In this document: positions 1 through 11,925 of the stretch, in pieces
Layout: each line of letters starts with the position of its first letter
Position numbering within the stretch: position 1 is the first letter of the stretch
Assembly (NCBI GenBank): GCA_964017185.1
Contig: OZ024871.1
Span: 66,282,866-66,346,865, forward strand
DNA from: Rugalucina vietnamica
Lineage: Eukaryota > Mollusca > Bivalvia > Lucinida > Lucinidae
Direction of reading: 5' to 3'
DNA: 64,000 bases
Notes under the pieces: model-generated
What the model was told of the DNA's origin: nothing
The model's database searches: none
Seen by the model: only the letters and a program-made list of their open reading frames with translations
Translations under genes and position numbers: made by a program

Positions 1-59
1 GTGTAATGGGACACGCTTATCAAAAGGGGTCGCTGTTCTCATAGTAGTAGTAGTAATAA

Positions 60-2245
60 TTTATTTGAGTGACACATGTCTATACAAACATACATATAAA
101 GCAAACATATAATATGATATGTGAATGATTGTTTGTATGGATATGTTTATCCACGACACCCAGCCATATGAAATGGCTTACGAGTCACTGAAGGTTTTGA
201 GAACTATACTGTAAAGTTCTGAAAGAATATGAACAGTCTGATTATCTTATATGGTAACACTTTAAGAGTCTGTTTGAACAAATAACTTACTTGTTCTTGT
301 CAAAAAGCAATTTTGAATGAATAGTCCACTTTTCTGGATAACTCTTTTATCAGTTAACATAACCTTAAGTTTTTCAGTCTGAGACAAGCTTAAGAAATCG
401 GGATATATTTTGATAATCCAATTATAATACACTAAGCGTAATTGTGAATACGTTGGACAATCAAAAACGAAATGAAGTTCGTTTTCAACAGTTTTTAAGT
501 CACAAACTTTGCATAATCGTTCTTCGACTTTCAGGTTTCTATAACGTCCTGTTTCTATATGTAGGGGTAAAACACCGCACCTTATCTGTGCAATGTATGA
601 GCGAATACTTCTCGATAAGTTCATTGAAACATAGTTTTCGCATTTATATTCATTTTTAATTTGAATGTAAGTTCGAAGCTTTGGTTGTTTTAAAATATCG
701 GTATTCCATTTATTGCACTGTTCAGATTTGAATTTAGTTTCTGCAAATGTTAACAAGGACCTTGTGGAAAACCCATCAACGGAAATAGTTTCGTACAAAT
801 TGTTTAATCCAATGCTGCTAAAGATCTTCTTCATGTCAGAACACCAGCCATGTTGTTGGTTATAATCCCAAAGAAACACACGCTTCGTTAGTCTGTTATC
901 GTCCATTTTAACTAATCTGTCCCACATGCGAATCATTTCCAGCTTACGTCGTACATCAGGATCGATCCAACCTACGTCACCTTTAATTGCTAGGTTGGAG
1001 GATTTATTATGTACTCCGAGATAAACACGTATGGCTCTGTTATGTACAGTGTTGCATTTAGGGTAGCTTTTAAAACCCCATACACTGGCACAGTAATCCA
1101 TAATTGGAACAACACATGCATGATACTGTTAAATAGAGCATGTAATAGTTTGATTGATCTGTCATTTTTATACACTTCGTAGTGGAGTTTATCTATTCCT
1201 GGTGATTTCGAGTTTTTACTATTTGAACAAGCTTTAGAAATTTCGTCCACAGATATGGGGGTATTAAGAATATCTTCATTGTTTGTGGGTTCGGGAGAAT
1301 CCTGAATATGATTTTCTAAGTCTTGTTTAAATTTTAAAACTTGTTCATAAAATGTTTCATCAAACTCAGAATGCTCGCTCGTTTGTATACGTTCGAACAA
1401 CGTTTTAAATTCATGTTCCCATTTACTTAGAACAGTCTGAGGATCGTCCGTTACATTCCCATATTCGTCATATACTTCCATTGGAATCGTTTTCTTTGAT
1501 TTTGGGCCAAGATTTTTTATATGATCCCAAAATTTTCGCGGATCATTTGTTTGGAGCTCTTCGATTTCACAATGTTTTTGTTTAATATATAAGCGTTTTG
1601 TTTTCTTAACAGTTCTGTCGAAGAGCCGTTGTTTCGTTAAATAAGCACTGCGTTTTGCCACTTTAATGCGTTTTGGGCCTTCATACTTTAGATATTCCTT
1701 CTCAGAAGCACATAAGTCCTTCCACAGATTTTCTAAATTGTCATTCCACCATTCCTTTGGCGAATGCCTGTACCGCTTTTTATTCTTTTTCGAAATATAT
1801 TTGAAACGTACTTTATTATTTAGCTCAGTATAGTAAATATCACAAATATCCTTGTAGATTCGGTCAATATGCGTCTGGTCTAACTCCTGTGATTCAATTT
1901 TATGTATAGTCTCATTTAATAAATTATTGTCCAAAAAGTCATTTGGCAATGAAGCAAAATTAAAACGTTTATTGTCAATCGGTGTATTATGTGTATTCAA
2001 TTGATCGTCGCAAGACTTTACGTTTTGTTTACTATCATTGATTTGTAGGTCATTTATCGTAACCGAACACAATAAAATCGAGTGGTCAGGTATTTTACAA
2101 AGTGGCCGGAGGTTATATTTGTCACATATTTCCTTCACCGTTAAGACGCGGAAGGATTTCACTTTATCGATCATTGATTGTAGGGTAAAAAAGTAGTCCA
2201 CGACGGCCTTTCCTTTAGTGGAAACTGACGTAAAGTTATTAGAAG
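60..2245 (-). mobile_element. Non-LTR retrotransposon (LINE), internally deleted and 5'-truncated
   Basis: Minus-strand LINE. Its upstream end lies against the oppositely oriented LINE at about 2225-2255; its downstream end is probably the short-repeat tail near 40-62. Between the stop at 262 and that tail is about 200 bp of presumed 3' UTR. The coding part is described in the next entry. Borders are estimated from where the open frames and the tail end; no target-site duplication was found. Confidence 0.75.
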
Positions 2246-2250
2246 CGATG
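262..2250 (-). pseudogene. LINE ORF2 relic: endonuclease end, RT start and C-terminus, with RT core missing
   Basis: Two open frames on the minus strand make a broken ORF2. The upstream one (to about 990) starts inside the APE-type endonuclease, with a GKAVVDYFF stretch and the PDHSILLC motif, then runs through the linker to SPGIDKLHYEVYKND, the start of the reverse transcriptase. Near 1115-1130 the reading shifts to the other frame (262-1101 plus a few upstream codons), which begins VVPIMDYCASVWG, typical of the region after the polymerase core, and carries a CKVC...H...C zinc knuckle. Everything between, including the catalytic YxDD box, is absent, roughly a kilobase judged from family layout. 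The joint lies in a short ATGCATG stretch. This copy cannot make an active enzyme. The clade is not determined. Confidence 0.8.
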
Positions 2251-5200
2251 AAATAAATGAAAAATCATCGTTAAAAATATTATCATATAATAAGCATCAA
2301 AATGGCAGAATAATATCTGTTATAATACAAGTACAGGATTTAAAAATTCAAGTTGTTAATGTGTATGCACCTAATAATCCACAAGAACGTAAAACTTTCA
2401 TTAAAAATATACATAATCTAATAGACACGAACTATAAAACCGTGATAGCTGGAGATTTTAATTGTGCACTAGATTGCAAACTTGACAGAGACCCAAGTCA
2501 TAATTCAAATGACCAAGGTTGTGTCGAGCTAATTGATCTCATGCAGAAATGCAACGTATATGATATATTTCGAAGAAGGTACCCAACGAAAAAGTCATTT
2601 ACTTTTAAACGTGGATCATCAAAATCAAGAATTGACTATTTTCTCATTGAAACAACATGCGATAACTATATCAATAGTACAAGCATAAATCACTTCCCAT
2701 TTAGTGATCACGACATTATATACATAGCCACTGATTTCTCGAAAACTGATCAAGGACCAGGTGTATGGAAAATGAATGTGGCGACTATATCCTCTGCACA
2801 GTTTCGAGAAAGTATAGAATATTTATGGGCAACATGGAAAAGTAAAATAAACAATTATGCGAACATATTACTCTGGTGGGAAATGGTAAAATATAACATC
2901 AAACAATTAACGATAGAAACAAGCCGTTCGATCAACTTAAGTAAAACGACAGTTACAAACTATGAAAAACGAATTAACGAAATAAAAGATTCAAATAAAT
3001 GTAGAGATATGGCAGAAGTTACTTACTTACAAAAACGTATTAAAGAGTTTTACGAAAATCAAACCGCTGCAGCGAAAATTAGATCTAGAATTAAATACTT
3101 TGAAGATGGCGAAAAATCAACCAAATTCTTTCTTAGTACAGAGAAAAGAAATGCAAGCGATAAAACGTGGAATAAAATTAAGTGTACTGATGGAACCTTT
3201 AAAACAGATATACACTCAATATTAAATGAACAAGTTAACTTTTACCGAACACTTTTCACGTCAAAAGGATACAGTAATATAGATGCTGAATATTTTCTTG
3301 AAAGCGTAGATTCAAAATTAAATGAACATGAAAAGCTAAATTGTGACAGAGATATAACCGAAGACGAAATTTCTAAAGTAATCAAACAGTTAAAACAAAA
3401 TAAATCCCCAGGGGATGATGGGATAGTAGCGGAGTTTTACATAAAATTCTGGCCGTTAATTAAACAAGAAGTCACACAAGTTATTAAGTTTATCTTAGAC
3501 TCAAATACTCTTGCGCCGTCACAAAATAGGGCGATGTTAACTCTTTTATACAAAAAAGGCGAACGCGCAGATATTTCAAATTGGCGACCGATCTCTTTGC
3601 TTAATGTGGACTATAAAATAATAACCAAATTACTTGCAGAACGTTTAAAACCACTCCTTCCTAAGATAATTCATTCGGACCAAAAAGGATATGTAAATGG
3701 TCGTAATATATCAGAAGCAAACCGTCTATTACAAGATATTATTGATTATAGTGAGCAAAACAACATAAATTCGTCAATTATATTTTTAGACTATCAAAAA
3801 GCATTTGACCGAGTTGAATGGGGCTGGGCTCTTAAATGTTTAGAAAGGTTTAACTTTGGACAAAAATTCATCGGATGGATCCAAATGATATATAAAAATG
3901 CAAAAACATGCTTACTTACAAATGGATATCGAAGTTCATATTTTCGCATCAGTCGTTCTATGCGTCAAGGCTGTCCTGTCAGTCCTCTAATTTACATTCT
4001 GCAGGCAGAACCTCTGGCATGTTCAATTAGACGCAATCGCGACATCATAGGTTTTCCCCTGCCAAACCCAGATCACAACGGTGAAACAATTGATGTAAAA
4101 CTAAGTGCATATGTAGACGACTCACAATTTTTCAACTCCACTGAAGATTCTATCAAACAAAGTTTTAAGATATTTGAAAAATTTGAAAAAGCTAGCGGTG
4201 CTAAAATTCATAAAACAAAAACTACAGCTATTTATATCGGACCTTGGAAAACCAAAGAACCTGAATTTAAAGAGATATCATGGTCAAATTCGTATGTCAA
4301 AACACTTGGAATAAATCACGGTTATCATATACCAGAACAAGAAATCTGGATGGACAAAATCAAGAAAATGAAAAACTGCATTCAAATCTGGAAAAGTCGC
4401 AATTTAACACTTAAGGGTAAAATACTTATAATTAAAACATTTCTTGTTTCTCAAATAAATTATGAACTAGAAATGAACTCCATACCTAAAAACATAGTAA
4501 AAGATATAGATAAAATTTTATGGGACTTCTTGTGGCATGGAAAGCAACCATTAGTAAATAAGCAAACCCTGTATTTAGATATAGGGAATGGGGGCATGAA
4601 TATGATTAACCTAAACACATTTATAGAAGCGAAACATGTTAAGTTTATACATAAAATCGTTAATTCTGAATCGCAACATTGGAATTTGATAGGCAAACAC
4701 TGGCTAAAATGTCTAGATAACAAATACAACACCAATAATTTTTTATATCAATGCTCAAACACAAAAGGTGTAACCATTACTCTTCCCTCTAAGTTCTACA
4801 AGGACGCAATACATTCTTGGGTTTCTTTCAGAAGTAAACTACAAACAAATGATCTGACATCTATTCTTGATGAAAACATATGTGGCAATGACAAAATCAG
4901 ACATAGAAATACTCCACTTTGGTTTGACAAATTTAGTAAAAATGCAATAAAATCAATAACAGATGTATGGGATCCCAACAACAAAACATTTGTTGATGAA
5001 AACACAATTTTATCTAAATTCATAGACAAAAGAAACGTAATAAAACAATATAGAGTTATCAAATCAAGTATAAATGAAGAATGGCTTAATGTACTTCGGA
5101 TAAACCATCTTAATAATAATGCCGAAAATGACTTAAACAAACGTAAAATTGCAATTCGCCATGGAACGATACAAATCAGTAAATTGCCTTTGAAACAGCT

Positions 5201-5804
5201 ACAGTGTCTCTTAAATGAAACAAATTATCAACCGAAATACATTGATAGATGGAATACACTGTTTAACACGGAAATAAACTGGACTAAATATTGGAAAGGA
5301 TCATTAGAAACTCTTACAAGCAATAAAGAAAAACAGTTACAATGGAAAATAATACACAACGCAATTTTCACTGAATACAGGCTTAGCTTAATAGGCAGAT
5401 CTGACGGCAAATGCCATTTTTGTAAATCAGAAACAGAATACTTAACACATCTTTTTTACGAATGCTCGGTAATTCATGATGTACTTGCCAGACTTAATGA
5501 TAAAATAAATGCAACTCTGCTAAGGAATGGCCAGGGATGGGTTCTCCTTGACTTGAAGAATGTAATAATAGGCTTTAATAATGCTGATAACTGTATTAGA
5601 ATATACATTAATACGATACTTCATATTGTTAAATGGGAAATATGGAAAATAAGGAATGTGATCAAATATGAAAACAAATTATTTTCAGCCACAGTAATCC
5701 TAAATTCTATTTTTTCAAAAATCACATCTTGTGCTAAATTTTTAAAAATGACAAAAGCTGCCGAAAAATATAAAGCTGTGCTAGATCTTCTAGAACAACT
5801 TTAG
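2229..5804 (+). CDS. LINE ORF2 protein: partial APE endonuclease, reverse transcriptase, C-terminal zinc knuckle
   Basis: One uninterrupted frame runs from 2229 to the stop at 5804. Numbering from V/M at 2361 gives 1147 residues. Endonuclease motifs are AGDFN (about 30-34), SRIDYFLI, and SDHD (about 115). Reverse transcriptase motifs are NKSPGDDGI, NWRPISLLN, FLDYQKAFDRVEW, RQGCPVSPL and the catalytic YVDD (about 584-587, where many LINEs have FADD). Near the C-terminus is a CHFC...H...C knuckle (C1018, C1021, H1030, C1035). The motif set and C-terminal region resemble the L1/Tx1 group. The intact frame suggests recent insertion. The N-terminal endonuclease residues are missing, so full activity is unlikely. 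The apparent start at 2361 is a GTG inside the domain, not a real initiation codon. Confidence 0.9.
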   Translation, partial: RKVIRSDEINEKSSLKILSYNKHQNGRIISVIIQVQDLKIQVVNVYAPNNPQERKTFIKNIHNLIDTNYKTVIAGDFNCALDCKLDRDPSHNSNDQGCVELIDLMQKCNVYDIFRRRYPTKKSFTFKRGSSKSRIDYFLIETTCDNYINSTSINHFPFSDHDIIYIATDFSKTDQGPGVWKMNVATISSAQFRESIEYLWATWKSKINNYANILLWWEMVKYNIKQLTIETSRSINLSKTTVTNYEKRINEIKDSNKCRDMAEVTYLQKRIKEFYENQTAAAKIRSRIKYFEDGEKSTKFFLSTEKRNASDKTWNKIKCTDGTFKTDIHSILNEQVNFYRTLFTSKGYSNIDAEYFLESVDSKLNEHEKLNCDRDITEDEISKVIKQLKQNKSPGDDGIVAEFYIKFWPLIKQEVTQVIKFILDSNTLAPSQNRAMLTLLYKKGERADISNWRPISLLNVDYKIITKLLAERLKPLLPKIIHSDQKGYVNGRNISEANRLLQDIIDYSEQNNINSSIIFLDYQKAFDRVEWGWALKCLERFNFGQKFIGWIQMIYKNAKTCLLTNGYRSSYFRISRSMRQGCPVSPLIYILQAEPLACSIRRNRDIIGFPLPNPDHNGETIDVKLSAYVDDSQFFNSTEDSIKQSFKIFEKFEKASGAKIHKTKTTAIYIGPWKTKEPEFKEISWSNSYVKTLGINHGYHIPEQEIWMDKIKKMKNCIQIWKSRNLTLKGKILIIKTFLVSQINYELEMNSIPKNIVKDIDKILWDFLWHGKQPLVNKQTLYLDIGNGGMNMINLNTFIEAKHVKFIHKIVNSESQHWNLIGKHWLKCLDNKYNTNNFLYQCSNTKGVTITLPSKFYKDAIHSWVSFRSKLQTNDLTSILDENICGNDKIRHRNTPLWFDKFSKNAIKSITDVWDPNNKTFVDENTILSKFIDKRNVIKQYRVIKSSINEEWLNVLRINHLNNNAENDLNKRKIAIRHGTIQISKLPLKQLQCLLNETNYQPKYIDRWNTLFNTEINWTKYWKGSLETLTSNKEKQLQWKIIHNAIFTEYRLSLIGRSDGKCHFCKSETEYLTHLFYECSVIHDVLARLNDKINATLLRNGQGWVLLDLKNVIIGFNNADNCIRIYINTILHIVKWEIWKIRNVIKYENKLFSATVILNSIFSKITSCAKFLKMTKAAEKYKAVLDLLEQL

Positions 5805-6600
5805 TAAACTTACACAAATATGCTAAGACATGAAAAAAAAGAAAACGACAAACTCGAGCCGACCTGTTTTATGTGTTGTTTTGATTTTCTTTCAAAATGT
5901 ATGTATATCTCAGCTGTTTGTTGTTGTTGTTCTCAAATCTGACAGGTATGATATGCTTTATGAAAATCTCTGTGTATATATATTGATGTTCATCAGTGAA
6001 GCCTCTTATCATGAACACTCTTTCATCAGACTAAATTTCACCTCATTGTTTATAACTACCTGTCTTCTTCTTTTCATGAATGCATATACCCGACCATAAA
6101 TGACCCTGATTCAGTCTTCAAACCTTCTCCTGAATCAGCGGTCTATGCAAGGGTATTGCATCACAGATCTTAACTTCCTTCTGCTTCATATAGTATATAA
6201 CAAAATAGTATATAACAAACCTATGTATAATATATGTTTATGTGCAATCAAGGCAGGCAACTCCAAATTATCCAAAGAATAAATTCAGTACAAATTCAAC
6301 AATATATTTATAGAAAAGACTTGGGCTCCATGTTTAGGGAGACTAATGTGTAAAATGAGGTTTTACGTATTGCAAAGGACCCTCTAGATATGGAGCAAAC
6401 TGATAAACAATTTAGAAATGTATTATGTATAACCTATTATTTTAGATAAAAAAAAAATGTCAGCATCATCTGTTAAACAAATAGTACTTAATCATACTGG
6501 TAAAATACTGAAATATGATACATGTTTACGATGTCATTTGTCAAAAATATTTACTGTGTAAAAATAAATAAATGGAAATAATATAATAATAATAATAAAA
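2229..6600 (+). mobile_element. L1/Tx1-like non-LTR retrotransposon, 5'-truncated
   Basis: Plus-strand LINE with a long ORF2, an AT-rich 3' UTR of about 790 bp (5805-6600) and a tail of AATAAT-type repeats near 6580-6600. It is truncated at the 5' end within the endonuclease: the frame is open only from 2229, and there is no ORF1. The tail border is approximate because further A-rich tracts (about 6617-6629 and 6728-6745) follow. Confidence 0.8.
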
Positions 6601-6912
6601 AAAATATCACAGAAAAAAAAAAAAACAACTGAATTTGGTATCATCATCTTATCATCAAATCATCTTCTTCTACCTTTCATATCATCTCATCCTTCGGAGA
6701 AGCTTGAGAAAAAAAAGAAAAGAAAAAAAAAAAAAAAAAAAAAACAGTTCTTGACAGAAAGTTTGCAGAATACGCACCCATTCTTCACATGTCAAAAATA
6801 CACACGTGAATCTTAGTACCGTTTTTATATATTAAAAAAAAGTTCTTCACAAATGTGATAAATACGTACAAATTCTTCACACGACAATGATAAAAACGTA
6901 TTAAATTGGAAA
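6601..6912. other. AT-rich stretch with A-tracts; no gene seen
   Basis: Poly-A runs at about 6617-6629 and 6728-6745, TCATC-rich simple sequence between them, and nothing coding. It may include the tail of the LINE or of a lost SINE. Confidence 0.6.
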
Positions 6913-7479
6913 AAGGTACAAGTAGGCAAAGATCAGGAAAAGGTGCAATCAGAAAGAGATTCCCACTACAAAAACCGAGGTGGGAAAAACCAAACTAACA
7001 ATCAGGCACTTATACCATGAAACATATCGTAAGCCGAATGAGCAGCTATTTTCCCAATAGGTGGCCACTCAGTTACCTTAACTTAATTAAAAATATGAAA
7101 ACATACATAAGGCGCCAACAGCACAAAAAATTTTAAACACCAAGACATAAAACAAAAAGAACCACCACAGAAGTATCGCCTTGGAACGATCAGTAACACA
7201 AAGTTACTGGCGGGCTTAAACCGGTTTTACAGGATCCTAACCTCACCCTCAGCTTCTGCAGTGGTTCATAACATTTAGTAAGTTCTTCGGTCCTCGTGGT
7301 GAATCTCTAACTAGTCAATGAATCATCAAGAACAAACAAATAAATCATGATACACATCCTGATGAATCAAAAACAAGGACTCACAGATTGAGTAAGCTGC
7401 CCGACGATGACGATCCCTGGGCGCCGAATAACCTACTAACTCCGGAGCAAAAGAAAAACACCAGTTGGACCCCGGTGGG
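6913..7479 (+). repeat. Interspersed repeat of about 560 bp (copy 1)
   Basis: The sequence from AAGGTACAAGTAGGC to TTGGACCCCGGTGG recurs in reverse complement at 40475-41034, inside the satellite array, and as a fragment at 50409-50536. There are no clear terminal inverted repeats. Near its right end both long copies can be read as a similar peptide (KLPDD.DP..PNNLL.PEQKK), so it may be a degraded piece of a coding element. Family unknown. Confidence 0.75.
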
Positions 7480-7769
7480 CCAAGCAACAGACAAGAAGCT
7501 CCGGCCCCAACCAACTAAAATGAATAGCTTTAAGTCGGGTCCATCACAGAGTCTGACTCCCGACCCACCGGCGTGCAATTAAAGAAGGCAGCATAGTTAT
7601 CAACCATGATTGGGTTAAAAACTAAGCATGCAGACTGTCGCATAACATTCAAGTTATAACCTATACGTCTGTAACGTGTTATGATTTTTCTGAACTGAAA
7701 AGGTATCATACATGATACCCAAAAACTTATCGAAACTGGCATATGCCAAATTTATGTCACATTTCTCAA
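7480..7769. other. Intergenic; nothing recognised
   Basis: No supported gene. Short open frames here show no domain. Confidence 0.5.
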
Positions 7770-8208
7770 AATTAATGGGGTGAACATGGGTGTAAAATTT
7801 GCGATATGTTACATGCGCGTGTCCGACAAACCTGCATTTTATCTGTCGCAGTGCATCTAGTTTGAAAGTAGCTTGTCTGTTTCAGGCCATGCTTAATTTG
7901 CATGTTACGCGCATGGAACTTATTCGAAACGTATAAGACACACACCCGGGACACACCGACCTTCTAGAAAGTTTTTAAGCATGTTTGATTTTTTTTTTTG
8001 GGGGGGGGGGGGGCAAACGCGCCTAGAGCGCACAGCGACTTACAGCGACGTATATCGACGTGCAACAGGCGTACACCAAGCTTAAAAAAACGCGCGTTTA
8101 ACGCGCTTCTAACGTGTCTCCAACGTGCTCCTGGCGTTTTTTGAATTTTACATTTTTGTCGACACGCCCGGCGCGCGTTTGGATTATACGCTAGTGTGTG
8201 ACTGCTGC
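7770..8208. repeat. CGCG-rich MITE relic
   Basis: Dense in ACGCGC motifs and related to the element at 26182-26740. It ends in the same right terminus (GCGCGCG...ATACGCTAGTGTGTGACTGCTG) followed by TTAA at 8209-8212. Its left border is unclear and a poly-T/poly-G tract (about 7988-8013) interrupts it. Together with 8213-8720 it forms a near head-to-head inverted repeat. Confidence 0.6.
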
Positions 8209-8212
8209 TTAA

Positions 8213-10192
8213 AATAGCAGAATAAGCCAACGCGCGCCGGGCGTGTTGACAAAAATGTAAACTTTGAATGATTCAACTTACGTCAGGAGCACGTCGGAGA
8301 CACATTAGAAACGCGCTAAATGTGCGTTTTTGGTGTACGCTTGGTGTACGCTGGGTGTACGTTGATATACGTCGCTAAAGGTCGGTGCGCGCTCTAGTAG
8401 GCACGTTTGTGTTATATCATGCTTAAATTTTTTCCAGAAGCTGGGCGTGTCTTGTGCGAATGTCTTTTACGTTTCGAATAAGTTCCATGCGCGTTACAGG
8501 CGCGTTGAATACGCTATGAACGCATTTGGCGCACGTGTTATGCACGCTAGTGTACGCCACATGCGTTTTCAGATTTTATGAGATATTGCTTCCGAAGCGT
8601 GCCCTAAGCGTTTGTGAGACGCGCGTTGAACGTTTGCTGTGCGCCTGTAGCACATGCTTAGCGCGTCCTGGAAGTAACACAAACACGGCTAACAAACTTT
8701 TAAATGCGTAACCGCCGGTTAAGAAAGAAAATCCGATTCACGCCCTTCCGGTTCCGCATATGATGACCAAGAAAAGGTAAACAAAGCATACACTACTAGG
8801 ATCGATTGATGATTATATTTTAGTGCAGAAATATATCGATTATCTATGAATGCTATTTTGTCACTTATTTACTATTGTAACTCAGCACCAAAGTAGCTCG
8901 CAAAATAATTTGATGGTCTTTGAGTTATTTATTCCCTTCTTCGAACCTGGTGTTCCAACAAGGCCAAAGTCGGCGGAATACAACTAAAAATTGGACAATT
9001 TGCTGGTAAATATAAATTTTTAGTGATTGTTCCACGACAAATTTACAGATATGTATTAACTAAATTGCATCTGATGTCTGTGCCAGTATTTCGTTGTGTT
9101 AGTGCCCGTCATTATCGATTTGAAGGGAAGGAAAAGATGGGTACGCATTTAATCATTAAAATATGAAGGATATATTTCAAGATACGTTTGAAAAACCAAC
9201 CTGTTCAAGTTATGGTATTTATTTCCCTGTAAAGCGTTTGAAAGACATAAAACCAAGAAAAAACAAATTAAAGTATACAGAATGCTGTGAAATCGTCTTC
9301 ATGAACAGGAATATCATGCATGTGAACTATTGTATTGCATGTATTTCATAGACAGTCTGTATTATTTTATATCAAACATTTTCACTGCAAATATCACAAA
9401 CACACTAAATTTGAGTAAGCAACTATTTAAAAAGGACGAGAGAATGTGACAATAATCTTCAGCGTAAAACAATTAACAAAAACAAAAACTTTAATACATG
9501 TGTTCTATAATGACTCTATTGCTATCATTCTAATGATTAAATTCGTAACCGAAATGTTGACACAGCTTTTAACCACATATGCATAGAATGCATTAGCCAG
9601 AGGCAACGAAACTGTCACCAGACCTCACACAATGTTAAAAACATCTGGGCACTGTATTGCTTTCCGTTAATATGGACGTAATGAGCGGAAATCTAAAAAT
9701 ATCCCTGCGACTGACCCACATTTTCGTCGTGTACAATGCAATCTCAACATGTGTTTTGGGGTAGGGAATAAAAATCATGATTATAAAGAAAAAATTCTGG
9801 AAATCCTTTGGGGTCCAAATATAGCAATGTCTAACTAATAAAATAGCATTGAGAGAATTATAATATTTGTCTTCGAATCGAAATATTTTACTCGGAAACA
9901 CGAGCTGCAAAAGTTTGTTTACCTTTTGTTGGTCATCTGATGCGAAACCGGAAGGACTTGAATCGGATTTCTTTTCTTAACCGCGGTTACGCATTTAAAG
10001 GTTTGTTAGCCGTGACAAACGTACTTCAACACTTTGAGATTTTTGTACGTCCGGCACACGTCTCAGTCAGGCGCTTATGTGTGACCGCTAAAGCGAGTTA
10101 AAGGGACAAATTATTTTTATACGTCCAAAATCTAAAGCATGTTGAGAGTATTCATACGCCAGACGCGCGTTTGGGTTATACGCTACCTATAT
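8213..10192 (-). mobile_element. Long fold-back element of the CGCG/TTAA family
   Basis: The left arm (8213-8785) and right arm (9905-10192) are inverted copies in part: the stretch with AACCGCCGGTTAAG near 8710 reappears in reverse at about 9980. The right end matches the left end of the short element at 26182-26740, so this looks like a longer relative carrying about 1.1 kb of extra sequence (8786-9904). That interior has no recognisable transposase; its largest frames are 62 and 91 codons. The right terminus is truncated. Confidence 0.55.
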
Positions 10193-10204
10193 ATGACGTA
10201 GTGG

Positions 10205-10570
10205 GGATGTGCCGCCCGAATAGCCCCCTTTTTCAGCCTCGCCAGATATATGAATAGGTTACCTTTTTCAAGTCAAAATATATGAATAGGTTACCTTTTC
10301 AAGTCAAATTATATGAATGGCCCCATTTTTCCATATTTAGTCTATGAATGACCAAACTGTTCGGACATCCATGTTTAAGAGCACTTTTTTGCTGACATAT
10401 ACAGCTCAGAAAGTAGAAATATTTGTATATAATTGTGTATAGGTCAAAATTTTGTACAATCAAATATATGAATGGGTCACTTTTTCGAAGGCATGATATA
10501 TGATATATCCCTTTTTTCGATTACCAGATATATGAATAGGGTATGTTTTAAAGTATCGGGCGGCACGTCC
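10205..10570. mobile_element. MITE with GGRYGTGCCGCCCGA terminal inverted repeats
   Basis: The left end GGATGTGCCGCCCGA is mirrored by TCGGGCGGCACGTCC at the right end. The interior is AT-rich and carries at least five spaced copies of ATATATGAATRGG. Non-coding and about 366 bp. Confidence 0.7.
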
Positions 10571-10593
10571 GTACCAAAATTACCGCCGAGTTA

Positions 10594-10615
10594 CCCCCCC
10601 CCCCCCCCCCCCCCC
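10594..10615 (+). repeat. Poly-C tract
   Basis: 22 consecutive C residues. Confidence 0.95.
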
Positions 10616-10729
10616 GAGGTGACTGCTGATATATAATAAAGCCAGGAAAGCATTCAAGTATTCGTTCTCAATATTGAACAAAACCGAGAATGGCAATTTT
10701 TTTCTTTTTTGATCATATTTTAGCTACAA

Positions 10730-10995
10730 TTAACATCCCAGTCAATAGCAAAGGTCATGTCGGGACGTGGCCCCCATTTTATTAGACTTTTACCAAAAAT
10801 TGAGGATGTCATGACATCCAATTTGTGCTTCAAATATAACCATCCAACTAAGCCACAAAGGCTTATACGTATGAATGGTTCGACTTGAACCACTTTTCCT
10901 GGGCAGGCTCAAAGGCAGTAATCAGCTGGTCAGTGAGTAGCGTATAAGCTTTATCTGGAGGCACAAGCAGCTCATCCATTTCTTTAGGCCACAAG
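10730..10995 (+). repeat. Interspersed repeat (also at 33165-33425 and 56620-56755)
   Basis: The three places share GAGGATGTCATGACATCC (first two copies), GGGCAGGCTCA, GGTCAGTGAGTAGCG-like text and RGCACAAKCAGC. The core GATGTCATGACATC is palindromic. It is non-coding and looks like an old SINE or MITE family. Confidence 0.65.
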
Positions 10996-11028
10996 CATTG
11001 TGGTTAATGTTGCTTTAAGTCCCTGTAC

Positions 11029-11099
11029 TCTTGGGAATTCTCGCGGCGTTTGCACGGCGTTCTTAAATTTTCCAGAACGTCGCGAGAATTCCCAAGAAC
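11029..11099. repeat. Inverted repeat (hairpin)
   Basis: TCTTGGGAATTCTCGCG is mirrored by CGCGAGAATTCCCAAGA about 30 bp later. It is followed (to about 11345) by a GC-rich run of loosely repeated GGCGTTY/GCGTTTCCA units that gives open frames on both strands without any protein signature. Confidence 0.75.
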
Positions 11100-11714
11100 A
11101 AAAAATTATTTGTGAAAAGAGGAAGCCATGAAGTCCTCACCCCGTCCTCACGGCGTCCTCGTCTAGTCCAATGCATTGCTACGGAGTTCGCACTGTGTTC
11201 TACCGCGTTCCTGCGGCGTTCTGGGTGGCATTTCATGGCGTTTGCACGGCGATTTCAGTGCGCTTGCGCGACGCTTTTGGTGTATGCACTGCGTTTCCAT
11301 GGCGTTCGCATCGCGTTTCCACGGCGTTCTGGCACTGCGTTGACGGCTTGTAGGCAAAGCAGATATGATGTCACAATCATTTGTTCGTTTGCTTTGTCTG
11401 CTGTGCCTGCATATACAAGTACATAAATAGAAAACCAGTTCGTTGTATGGTATTTTTATGGTCAGGAATCATTTTTACGGTTCCGCTGACATGTCACAAT
11501 TCAACACAATTTACGACCTTAGCCTAACCCTATATTGGCTGCTCTACCTTAAATGTCAGAGTTCGTATCACTTGTGAGAGTCAAGTACTTATTTTCCTCC
11601 CGACGCAACCCATCCTGATCACGGATTGTCAATTTGGTGTGTCACCAGTAAACCATTTTGATTCAGATACCTCCATAAATACATTTATCCTTTAATGCAG
11701 TACAGTAGCACCCA

Positions 11715-11925
11715 AGTAAAAACGGATCTTCTAGCATAAGGCGGCAGACGGGGGGACCGGGGGTCCGGACCCCCCCCCCCCCCATGGAATTTGAAAATTT
11801 TTCCTAAAAAGGTAATTTCTCAGGGGGTCCACCCCCCATCCCCCCCCCCCTGTCCGTGACCAAAAATTACCATTTTCGTTGGACCCCACCTCATGAAAAT
11901 TTCTGGATCCGCGCATGGACGGGGA
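11715..11925. repeat. Probable hAT-like MITE remnant with poly-C
   Basis: The block of GGGGGTCC / GGACCCCC inverted text ending in CTGGATCCGCGCATG resembles the clearer element at 25697-25863. Its left terminus is not clear. Confidence 0.35.

Noticed and set aside
11112..11426. A 104-codon arginine-rich frame
   Set aside because: It is produced by GC-rich GGCGTTY repeats; the opposite strand is open too, as expected of low-complexity sequence.
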